A DNA stretch of 64,000 bases from positions 868,001 through 932,000 of the forward strand of contig JADJCM010000003.1 of assembly GCA_016703225.1 (NCBI GenBank), read 5' to 3'. This document shows positions 8,044-15,467 of the stretch, one piece after another. Below the pieces are notes generated by a model, which was not told the origin of the DNA, ran no database searches, and saw only the letters and a list, made by a program, of their open reading frames with translations. The stretch's first letter is position 1. Every line of letters starts with the position of its first letter. Position numbers and translations under genes: made by a program. The DNA is from Lysobacterales bacterium (lineage in GTDB: Bacteria; Pseudomonadota; Gammaproteobacteria; Xanthomonadales; Ahniellaceae).

Positions 8044-9363
8044 TTACGCGTCGCGCCGTGCCGCGAGGTCGAAGCCGATCGAGGTCGCGAGTTCGACGAA
8101 GCCGGGGAAGGAGGTGGCGACGTTGTCGCAGTCGTCGATGGTGACGGCGGCGCTGGCGATCTGGCCGGCGATGGCGGCGCTCATGGCGATGCGGTGGTCG
8201 CCGTGGGCGTGGACATGGCCGCCGGCGAGCGGGCTGCCGCCGTGGATGGTGGCGCCGTCCGGAGTTTCATCGATGCCGGCGCCGAGCGTGCGCAGGACCG
8301 TGCTCATGGTCGCCAGCCGGTCGCTTTCCTTGACGCGCAATTCGGCGGCGCCGCGCACCACGGTTGGGCCTGTGGCCGCTGCGGCGGCGACGAACAGTGC
8401 CGGGAACTCGTCGATCATGTCCGGCACGCGTTCGATCGGCACCTCGATGCCGTGCAGTGGCGCGTAGCGAACGCGCAGGTCGGCGACGACTTCGCCGCCC
8501 TGCACTGCCTCGCGTACGACCGCGATGTCGGCGCCCATCTCGCGCAAAGTGGCGAGCAAGCCGGTGCGACGCGGATTCATGCCGACCGCTTCGAGCAGCA
8601 GGTCGGAACCGGGCACGATACTGGCGGCGACCAGGAAAAACGCCGCGGACGAGAAATCCGCCGGAACCTCGACATCGCTGGCCGCGAGCCGCTGCCCGCC
8701 GCGCAGCCGCGCATGGCCTGGTGCGTAGTCGATGGCGACGCCGAACTGGCGCAGCATCGACTCGGTGTAGTCACGCGTCGGGTGCGGCTCACGCACCGTG
8801 GTCTCGCCCTCAGCGTACAGGCCGGCAAGCAGCAGCGCCGACTTCACCTGCGCCGAGGCCACCGGCAGCGTGTAGTCGATGCCGCGCAGGGCTTGCCCGC
8901 CGTGGATGCGCAACGGCGGCAGACCATCGTGCGATTCGATGCGCGCGCCCATGCGTTCCAGCGGCTCAATCACTCGTCGCATCGGCCGCTTGGACAGCGA
9001 GGCGTCACCGATCAGCGTCGAGCCAAAGCGCTGGGCAGACAACAGGCCGGCGAGCAGGCGCATCGCGGTGCCGGCATTGCCGCAGTCGAGCGCCGCGTCG
9101 CAGCCGCGCAGGCCGTCGATGCCGACGCCATGGACAACGCGTTCGCCAGGACCAAGCGCTTCGATGCGCACGCCGAGCGCACGAAACACCGCCGCCGTCG
9201 CCAGCGTGTCCTCGCCTTCCAGAAAACCGCGGATGCGCGACACGCCATCGGCCAGGCTGGCGAACAGGATCGCGCGATGCGATACCGACTTGTCGCCCGG
9301 CACGCGAACGCGACCGCGCAGCGGCCCGGCCGCACCGGTGACGAAGCGCAGGCCGCCGCTCAT
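8044..9363 (-). CDS. aroA: 3-phosphoshikimate 1-carboxyvinyltransferase (EPSP synthase)
   Basis: Joins phosphoenolpyruvate to shikimate-3-phosphate, the sixth step of the shikimate pathway, in the cytoplasm. The 439-residue product has the family marks in order: PGDKSVSHRA near residue 20, the NAGTAMR loop near 90, SLSKRPMRR, LREPHPTRDYTE-like text, KESDRLA near 335, and DHRIAMS near 380. The ATG at 9363 overlaps the pheA stop as ATGA and matches the usual N-terminus, so upstream starts were rejected. It is the last gene of serC-serA-pheA-aroA. Length and motifs are normal. Confidence 0.96.
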   Translation of the reverse strand: MSGGLRFVTGAAGPLRGRVRVPGDKSVSHRAILFASLADGVSRIRGFLEGEDTLATAAVFRALGVRIEALGPGERVVHGVGIDGLRGCDAALDCGNAGTAMRLLAGLLSAQRFGSTLIGDASLSKRPMRRVIEPLERMGARIESHDGLPPLRIHGGQALRGIDYTLPVASAQVKSALLLAGLYAEGETTVREPHPTRDYTESMLRQFGVAIDYAPGHARLRGGQRLAASDVEVPADFSSAAFFLVAASIVPGSDLLLEAVGMNPRRTGLLATLREMGADIAVVREAVQGGEVVADLRVRYAPLHGIEVPIERVPDMIDEFPALFVAAAAATGPTVVRGAAELRVKESDRLATMSTVLRTLGAGIDETPDGATIHGGSPLAGGHVHAHGDHRIAMSAAIAGQIASAAVTIDDCDNVATSFPGFVELATSIGFDLAARRDA

Positions 9364-10460
9364 CCCGGCAACACCGCCACCGGATAAGAACCGAGGATGG
9401 TCAACTGGTCGGTGACCGGACCGAGTTCGTTCAGCACCTGTTTCAGCTTCGCGTCCTCGACATGGCCTTCGACATCGATGAAGAACGCGTGTTGCCACTT
9501 GCGTTGCCGGGTCGGTCGCGACTCGATGCGGGTCATGCTGACGCCGTGGCGCGCGAGCGGTTCGAGCAGATGGTGCAGCGCGCCAGGCTGGTCCTTGGCG
9601 ATCAGCATCAGCGAGGTCTTGTCCTGGCCGCTCGGCGAGAAGATGTCGCGACCGAGCACGACGAAGCGCGAGGTGTTGTCGGGCCGGTCCTCGATCGGAC
9701 CGGCCAGCACCTTGAGATCATAGACGCGCGCCGCGCCCTCGCCCGCGATCGCGGCCGCGTCTTCCGACGCCTTGGCGCGACGCGCCGCCTCGGCGTTGCT
9801 GGCGACCGCGATGCGCTCGGCCTTGGGTAGGTGCTGGCGCAGCCAGTTGCGCGTCTGCCCAAGCGACTGCGGGTGCGAAAACACGCGCTCGATGCGTGCC
9901 AGATCCTCCTGCTTCGCGAGCAGGTACTGGTGGATCGGCAGCTCGACCTCGCCGCAGATCTTGAGCGGCGAGGTCAGGAACATGTCGTGGGTCGGGTGCA
10001 CGGAACCTTCGGTCGAGTTCTCGACGGGCACTACCCCGAAATCGGCATGCCCAGCCTCGACTTCCTGGAACACCTCCTCGATCGAACCGAGCGGCAGGCC
10101 ATGGACCGAGTGCCCGAAATGCTTGTGCACCGCCAGTTGCGAAAACGTGCCCTCGGGACCGAGGAAGGCAATCGTCAGCGGTTCCTGCTGCGCCAGGCAA
10201 GCGGACATGATCTCGCGGAACAGCCGCACCATCTCCTCGTTCGACAGCGGCCCCTGGTTGCGCTCGATGACCATGCGCAGCACCTGGGCTTCGCGTTCCG
10301 GCCGGTAGTAGTCGACCGCCGCGCGCAGCGGTCCCTTGGCCAGCCCGACCTGGCGCGCGAACTGCGCACGCTCGGCGATCAGCTGCTGGATCGCAGTGTC
10401 GATCGCGTCGATGCGGCTGCGCACCTCGGCCAGGCTGGGCTTGGGCGACGGGTCGCTCAT
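9360..10460 (-). CDS. pheA: Bifunctional chorismate mutase / prephenate dehydratase
   Basis: Converts chorismate to prephenate and then to phenylpyruvate for phenylalanine synthesis. The 366 residues show an AroQ-type mutase domain (residues ~8-90, RSRIDAIDTAIQQLIAERAQF), a dehydratase domain (~95-275, IAFLGPEGTFSQLA, PVENSTEGSV and the DNTSRF signature) and a C-terminal ACT domain (~285-360, PGALHHLLEPLA and ESRPTR), which binds phenylalanine for feedback control. It is coupled by 4-base overlaps to serA upstream and aroA downstream. No Phe-rich leader precedes this internal gene, so control is probably allosteric. Confidence 0.96.
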   Translation of the reverse strand: MSDPSPKPSLAEVRSRIDAIDTAIQQLIAERAQFARQVGLAKGPLRAAVDYYRPEREAQVLRMVIERNQGPLSNEEMVRLFREIMSACLAQQEPLTIAFLGPEGTFSQLAVHKHFGHSVHGLPLGSIEEVFQEVEAGHADFGVVPVENSTEGSVHPTHDMFLTSPLKICGEVELPIHQYLLAKQEDLARIERVFSHPQSLGQTRNWLRQHLPKAERIAVASNAEAARRAKASEDAAAIAGEGAARVYDLKVLAGPIEDRPDNTSRFVVLGRDIFSPSGQDKTSLMLIAKDQPGALHHLLEPLARHGVSMTRIESRPTRQRKWQHAFFIDVEGHVEDAKLKQVLNELGPVTDQLTILGSYPVAVLPG

Positions 10461-11617
10461 CCGATCACCCGCACCATCAGCACGCCGTCGATCGCACGCA
10501 GCTGCTCGATCACTTCGGGACCGACTTCATTGTCGACATCGACCAGGTTGTAGGCGTGGTCGCCGCGCGAAGCGTTGTGCATCTGCGCGATATTGATGCC
10601 GGCTGCACCCAGCGTGGCCGAGAGCTGCCCGATCATGTTCGGCTTGTTGGCATTGGCGACGCAGATGCGCGCCTTGCCGGCACGGTGCATGCGCGTGGTC
10701 GGGAAATTGACGCTATTGACGACGTTGCCGTTCTCCAGGAACTCGCGCAGCTGGTCGACCACCATCAGCGCGCAATTCTCCTCGGCCTCGGCGGTCGAGG
10801 CTCCGAGGTGCGGCAGGCCGATCACGCGCGGATTGCCCCGGTAGTCCGGCTTCGGGAAGTCGGTGACATAGCGACCGATGCGGCCGTCGGCGAGACCGGC
10901 CTGGATGGCGTCATGGGCGACGATGCCGTCGCGCGAGAAGTTGAGCAACACCACACCGGGCTTGACCACGTCGAGCGATGCCAGCGCAAACGAGCCGCGG
11001 GTCGCGTCGTTCAACGGCACATGGAAGCTGATGAAGTCGGAACCGGCATAGACCTCGTTCATGCTGCCGGCCTTGATCACGTCGGACGACAAGGCCCACG
11101 CGCCCTCGACGGTCATGTGCGGATCGAAACCGATCACGCGCATGCCGAGCGCGCGCGCCGCGTTGGCCACGCGCACGCCGATCGCGCCGAGGCCGATCAC
11201 GCCGAGCGTGCGCCCGATCAACTCGCCGCCAACGAAGCGCTTCTTCTCCTTCTCCATCAGTTCCTCGCCGCCTTCCGCCGGCAAGGTTGCCGTGAACGCC
11301 AGCGCGTCAGCGATGTTGCGCGCCGACAGCAGCATGCCGGCGATCACCAGCTCCTTGACCGCGTTGGCATTGGCTCCGGGCGCGTTGAACACCGGCACGC
11401 CACGCTTGGACATGGCCGTCACCGGGATGTTGTTGGTGCCGGCACCGGCGCGCGCGATGGCCAGCACCGAGTCGGGGATGTCGAGCGCATGCATGTCGGC
11501 GGAACGCAGCAGCACGGCGTCGGCATCGGCCAGCGCGTCGACGACGCGGTAGCGCTCCGCGGGCAGGCGCTTCAGGCCGTTCTGGGAAATGTTGTTCAGG
11601 GTGGCGATGCGGAACAT
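10457..11617 (-). CDS. serA: D-3-phosphoglycerate dehydrogenase
   Basis: Oxidises 3-phosphoglycerate to 3-phosphohydroxypyruvate, the first step of serine synthesis. This is the short 386-residue form: a substrate/NAD-binding 2-hydroxyacid dehydrogenase fold with VIGLGAIGVRVANAA as the NAD loop, the catalytic region LGASTAEAEEN with its His in IGLPHLGAS, and a C-terminal ACT domain (~315-386, NMIGQLSATLGAAGINIAQM). The ATG at 11617, preceded by GAGG, gives the usual MFRIATLNN start; an in-frame start 4 codons earlier overlaps serC. It lies between serC and pheA, so serine and phenylalanine/shikimate genes share a transcript. Confidence 0.95.
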   Translation of the reverse strand: MFRIATLNNISQNGLKRLPAERYRVVDALADADAVLLRSADMHALDIPDSVLAIARAGAGTNNIPVTAMSKRGVPVFNAPGANANAVKELVIAGMLLSARNIADALAFTATLPAEGGEELMEKEKKRFVGGELIGRTLGVIGLGAIGVRVANAARALGMRVIGFDPHMTVEGAWALSSDVIKAGSMNEVYAGSDFISFHVPLNDATRGSFALASLDVVKPGVVLLNFSRDGIVAHDAIQAGLADGRIGRYVTDFPKPDYRGNPRVIGLPHLGASTAEAEENCALMVVDQLREFLENGNVVNSVNFPTTRMHRAGKARICVANANKPNMIGQLSATLGAAGINIAQMHNASRGDHAYNLVDVDNEVGPEVIEQLRAIDGVLMVRVIG

Positions 11618-11625
11618 GGGCAACC

Positions 11626-12705
11626 TCAACCGTGGCGCTGCGCGAAGTCGCGCATGAAGGCAATCAATGCATCGACGCCGGCCATCGGCATCGCGTTGTA
11701 GATGCTGGCGCGCATGCCGCCGACCGAGCGGTGGCCCTTGAGCGCCATCAGACCAGCGGCCTCGCTCTGCTTCAGGAAGGCATCGTCGAGCGCCTCGTCG
11801 GCGAGGCGGAACGGCACGTTCATGCGCGAGCGCGCCGTTTTCTCGATCGGGTTGCTGTAGAAGCCGGACGCATCGATGTAGTCGTACAGACGGCGCGCCT
11901 TCTCGTCATTGCGCCGCTCCATCTCCGCGAGCCCGCCCTCACGCTGGAGCCACTGGAAGGTGAGTCCGGCCAGGTACCAGCCGAAGGTGTTCGGCGTGTT
12001 CAGCATCGAACCTTCCTTGGCATGCGCGGCGTAGTTGAAGATGCCGGCGATGCTCGCGGGACATCGCGCGAGCAGGTCCTCGCGCACGATCAGCACGACC
12101 AGGCCCGAGGCACCGATGTTCTTCTGCGCGCCGGCGTAGATCACGCCGAAACGCGACACGTCGACCGGCTTCGACAGGATGTTCGAGGACATGTCCGCGA
12201 CCAGCGGCACGCTGCCCGTCTCCGGTACCTCATGGATCTCGACGCCCTGGATGGTTTCGTTCGGCGTGATGTGCAGGTAGGCAGCGTTGGGGTCGAGCTG
12301 CCAGTGTTCGCGCGGTGGGAGCTTGAAGAAATTGTCCTCCTCGGAAGAAGCCGCCACGCGCACATTGGTGTAGGGCTTGGCTTCCTTCGCTGCCTTCTGT
12401 CCCCACTGGCCGGTGACGATGTAGTCGGCGCTGGCGCCGGCGGCGAAGTTCATCGGAATCTGCGCAAAGTGCTGGGTGGCGCCGCCCTGCAGGAACAGCA
12501 CCTTGTAGTTCGACGGGATCGCCATCAGCGCGCGCAGGTCGGCCTCGGCCTGTTCCGCCAGCGCGATGAAGTGCTTGCCGCGATGACTGATCTCCATCAC
12601 AGACGCGCGCGCGCTCGACCACTCCAGCATCTCGTCGCGCGCCTGGGTCAGGACAGGTTCCGGAATCGCTCCGGGGCCGGAAGAAAAATTGAATGCGCGG
12701 CTCAC
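11626..12705 (-). CDS. serC: Phosphoserine aminotransferase
   Basis: A PLP enzyme that transaminates 3-phosphohydroxypyruvate to phosphoserine. It also serves the pyridoxal phosphate pathway in many gammaproteobacteria. The 359-residue product begins with FNFSSGPGAIPEPVL, contains the glycine-rich LFLQGGATQHFA and the Schiff-base lysine in YAGAQKNIGASG, and ends with KGHRSVGGMRAS. The GTG at 12705 follows a strong AAGGAG five bases upstream, which decides the start against longer frames. It is the first gene of the serC-serA-pheA-aroA operon. The promoter must lie in 12706-12921, shared with divergent msrP. Confidence 0.95.
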   Translation of the reverse strand: MSRAFNFSSGPGAIPEPVLTQARDEMLEWSSARASVMEISHRGKHFIALAEQAEADLRALMAIPSNYKVLFLQGGATQHFAQIPMNFAAGASADYIVTGQWGQKAAKEAKPYTNVRVAASSEEDNFFKLPPREHWQLDPNAAYLHITPNETIQGVEIHEVPETGSVPLVADMSSNILSKPVDVSRFGVIYAGAQKNIGASGLVVLIVREDLLARCPASIAGIFNYAAHAKEGSMLNTPNTFGWYLAGLTFQWLQREGGLAEMERRNDEKARRLYDYIDASGFYSNPIEKTARSRMNVPFRLADEALDDAFLKQSEAAGLMALKGHRSVGGMRASIYNAMPMAGVDALIAFMRDFAQRHG

Positions 12706-12921
12706 AAACACTCCTTTGCGCTCCGCTTCGACACGGAACGACTTGCGATGGGGAACCCGGAGCGGACCGCGCGCGGAGAACAGCACGTGCACGGCCGCAG
12801 ACCACCCGAACCTACCAGCGAAGCTTGGGGCAGGAAACCGAGCCGGGACGTTGACAACGTATGCACGGGGCACTGTCAGGATTTCGGCATGGTTCGGGTC
12901 TCATGACCCGGAGGTAAGCCG
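12706..12921. promoter_or_regulatory. Divergent serC / msrP control region
   Basis: 216 bases between divergent starts. It contains an inverted repeat ACGTTG-A-CAACGT (12848-12860), whose right part overlaps a TTGACA (12851-12856) that could serve as the msrP -35, and a small hairpin GGGTC-TCAT-GACCC (12896-12909) just 5' of the msrP ribosome binding site GGAGGTAAGCC. No convincing -10 for msrP was found. The serC ribosome binding site AAGGAG is at the other end. Confidence 0.35.
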
Positions 12922-13905
12922 ATGCGAAGTCGTCTGTTCGACCCGATCCTGTCTTCCGACATCACCCCGGAGACCGTGTATCTGCAACGCCGTGAGCTGA
13001 TCCGCGCCGCAGCGGCCGGCGTGGCCCTCGCTCTTGCCGGTTGCGAACGTCCTGCCGAAGCGATGAACGCAACGCCCCCCGCGCCAGCGCCGAAGCCGGA
13101 AATCCCGGGGCTGCGGCGCTGGCCGGAGAGCACGAGTGAGGCGCGCACCAGCTACCGCGACCTGACCCAATACAACAATTTCTACGAGTTCGGCACCGAC
13201 AAGTCGGACCCGGCCAAGCATTCAGGTCGCTTCCGGCCGCGACCGTGGAGCGTGGAGATCGCCGGCGCCGCCGAAATCACCGGGCGCTTCGATCTCGACG
13301 ACCTGCTCAAGGGCATCGCACTGGAGGAGCGCATCTATCGCCTGCGCTGCGTGGAAGCGTGGTCGATGGTGGTTCCCTGGAACGGCTTTCCGCTCTCGAC
13401 CCTGTTGCAGCGATTCAAGCCCACCTCGCGGGCCAAGTACGTCGCCTTCACCACCGTCGAACGCCCGCAACAGATGCCGGGACAGCGTCGAAACACGCTC
13501 GACTGGCCCTATCGCGAGGGGCTGCGCATTGACGAGGCGATGCACCCGCTCACCCTGCTTGCGGTTGGCATCTACGGCCGCTGGCTTCCCAACCAGAACG
13601 GCGCGCCGCTGCGTCTGGTGGTGCCGTGGAAGTACGGCTTCAAGAGCACCAAGTCGATCGTGCGCATCGAGTTCACCGAGACCCAGCCCTACACCAGCTG
13701 GAGCGACATGGCAGCGGACGAATACGGCTTCTACGCAAACGTCAACCCGGCGGTCGATCATCCGCGCTGGAGCCAGGCTTCGGAGCGGCGCATCGCCGAG
13801 GGCGCGTCGATCTTCAAGGCACGCATCGCGACCCTGCCCTTCAACGGCTATGCCGAGCAGGTCGCATCGCTGTACGCCGGCATGGACCCGACGACACTGT
13901 ACTGA
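12922..13905 (+). CDS. msrP: Protein-methionine-sulfoxide reductase, molybdopterin catalytic subunit
   Basis: MsrP (YedY) repairs oxidised methionines in periplasmic proteins, using a molybdopterin cofactor. The 327-residue product has a twin-arginine signal (LQRRELIRAAAAGVALALAGC), then the sulfite-oxidase-type fold with YNNFYEFG, the molybdenum-ligand Cys in RLRCVEAWSMVVPWNGF near residue 150, and LVVPWKYGFKSTKSI. The start at 12922 follows GGAGG. msrQ begins two bases after its stop, forming the usual MsrPQ pair, with electrons supplied through MsrQ. Confidence 0.95.
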   Translation: MRSRLFDPILSSDITPETVYLQRRELIRAAAAGVALALAGCERPAEAMNATPPAPAPKPEIPGLRRWPESTSEARTSYRDLTQYNNFYEFGTDKSDPAKHSGRFRPRPWSVEIAGAAEITGRFDLDDLLKGIALEERIYRLRCVEAWSMVVPWNGFPLSTLLQRFKPTSRAKYVAFTTVERPQQMPGQRRNTLDWPYREGLRIDEAMHPLTLLAVGIYGRWLPNQNGAPLRLVVPWKYGFKSTKSIVRIEFTETQPYTSWSDMAADEYGFYANVNPAVDHPRWSQASERRIAEGASIFKARIATLPFNGYAEQVASLYAGMDPTTLY

Positions 13906-13907
13906 CG

Positions 13908-14492
13908 ATGCCGATCGCATTCGCGAAGCTTGCGCTGTTCGTGCTGTGCCTGCTGCCCGCAGTGTTGCTGACCTGGCAAGTGCTGCTTGGCGATCCGGGG
14001 CCAGACCCGGTGGAACGCATCGTGCACGAAACCGGAGCGTGGACCTTGCGCCTGCTGCTGCTCACGCTCGCGGTGACGCCATTGCGCCGGGTCAGCGGCT
14101 GGAACGGGTTGATCCGCTTCCGGCGCATGCTCGGGCTGTACGCGTTCTTCTATGCCAGCCTGCATTTTGCGAGCTATCTGCTGCTCGACCTCGGCGCGTT
14201 CTGGTCGCAACTGCTCACCGACGTCGTCAAACGCCCGTACATCACCGTCGGCTTCAGCGCCTGGCTGCTGCTGGTGCCGCTCGCTTTCACCTCGACCAAC
14301 GCGATGATGCGCCGCCTCGGCCGCCACTGGCAGCAACTGCACCGGCTCAGCTACCTGATCGCGCTGCTTGGGGTGCTGCACTTTCTTTGGCTTGTCAAGG
14401 CCGACCTGCGCGAGCCCTTGCTATACGCCACCCTGTTCGTGGTGTTGATGCTGGCGCGCTGGCGCCCGCGTCGCCTCAACGACCGAAGCTGA
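13908..14492 (+). CDS. msrQ: Heme-binding membrane subunit of MsrPQ
   Basis: A 194-residue inner-membrane protein of the ferric-reductase-like family that passes electrons from the quinone pool or flavin reductase to MsrP. About six hydrophobic segments are visible, with His residues in FYASLHFASY, WQQLHRLSY and LGVLHFLWL positioned to bind heme. TPLRRVSGWNGLIRFRRMLGL is the family signature in the first loop. The ATG at 13908 directly follows the msrP stop. The 3' end overlaps the convergent FHA gene by 17 bases, with no terminator between them. Confidence 0.93.
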   Translation: MPIAFAKLALFVLCLLPAVLLTWQVLLGDPGPDPVERIVHETGAWTLRLLLLTLAVTPLRRVSGWNGLIRFRRMLGLYAFFYASLHFASYLLLDLGAFWSQLLTDVVKRPYITVGFSAWLLLVPLAFTSTNAMMRRLGRHWQQLHRLSYLIALLGVLHFLWLVKADLREPLLYATLFVVLMLARWRPRRLNDRS

Positions 14493-15366
14493 ACAGCGCC
14501 ACGACACCAATCGCGATCAAGGCCCCGACCAGCACCAGCAGCCACGGGCTGCCCGACTTCGCGTCGACAGTTTCGGGCGACCCGGTAGGCGCGGTCGGCT
14601 GCGCAGTTACCGGACGCAGCGTGTGCAGGGTCTGGGTGATCTCAACCGGCGCCTTGGCACCGCCGATTTCCTGAACATCCATGCCGAGCGGACGCGTCGG
14701 CGTCCCGGGCGCCTCGATTAGAAAACGGTTGCGATCGAACGCCAACTGATCGCCGGTGAACAGCACCGCGTCACGCACCTGCACGCCGTTCACGAAAGTG
14801 CCATTCGCGGAGCCGAGATCCCTCAACCAGATTCCGCCCGGCGTCACCTCGACCATGGCGTGCCGTCGCGACATCTCGGCCTCGTCGAGCACCAGATCGC
14901 AGTCGCTGCCGCGGCCGATGGCAAGCCTTCCGGAAATCGGAATGACTTTGCCGAAGTAGGGACCGGAAACGCCACGAAGCACTGCTTTCGGCGGCGCCAT
15001 GCGATAACGGGTTTCGTTGTTGGTTTCGGACATGGGCTCTTCAGGCGTGCTTTTCGGTGGCACGCGGCTGGTGATGTAAGTGTCACTGTCGGGTTTTACC
15101 GCGATCAGCACGTTGCCGATGCTGATCAGGTCGCCGACGCGCACGATGGCCTTCTCGCGGACCGGGCGCGCGTTCAGGTGCGTGCCACCGACGCCTTCGC
15201 GCACGATCAGCACCAGGCCGCGCCGATCATGCAGCAGCGACGCATGGATCGGCTGCACGCCCTCGCCTTTCAGCGCTACCAGATTGGAGGCAGCCGAGCC
15301 CAACGAAGTCTCACCTTCGCGAAGCAGCACATCCGTTAGCTCACCGTGCGGAAAATGGAGCCGCAT
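14476..15366 (-). CDS. Tandem FHA-domain protein with C-terminal membrane anchor
   Basis: FHA domains bind phosphothreonine. This 296-residue protein has a degenerate N-terminal FHA-like domain (about 18-90, VQPIHASLLHDRRG) and a canonical second one (about 145-215, IGRGSDCDLVLDEAEMSRRH and LRDLGSANGTFVNGV). It ends in a single hydrophobic helix (LLVLVGALIAIGVVALFSF), so the domains face the cytoplasm on a tail anchor. It lies downstream of a membrane Ser/Thr kinase on the same strand, 101 bases away, which suggests it reads that kinase's phosphorylation marks; this is inference. Recruitment of signalling partners is the likely job. Confidence 0.85.
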   Translation of the reverse strand: MRLHFPHGELTDVLLREGETSLGSAASNLVALKGEGVQPIHASLLHDRRGLVLIVREGVGGTHLNARPVREKAIVRVGDLISIGNVLIAVKPDSDTYITSRVPPKSTPEEPMSETNNETRYRMAPPKAVLRGVSGPYFGKVIPISGRLAIGRGSDCDLVLDEAEMSRRHAMVEVTPGGIWLRDLGSANGTFVNGVQVRDAVLFTGDQLAFDRNRFLIEAPGTPTRPLGMDVQEIGGAKAPVEITQTLHTLRPVTAQPTAPTGSPETVDAKSGSPWLLVLVGALIAIGVVALFSFGR

Positions 15367-15467
15367 ACACCGCCGTATCCGTCGACTTCAGGAAATGTAG
15401 CACAGGGTTGTGCCTGCTCTCGCGCAGCCCTGGGAGAGGTCACCGAGGCTGCGAGCGGCGCCCACGC

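Noticed and set aside
7684..9387. A long open frame on the plus strand through aroA (about 567 codons)
   Set aside because: It is antisense to a clear EPSP synthase, is rich in Arg/His/Gly as expected of a shadow frame in GC-rich DNA, and shows no domain.
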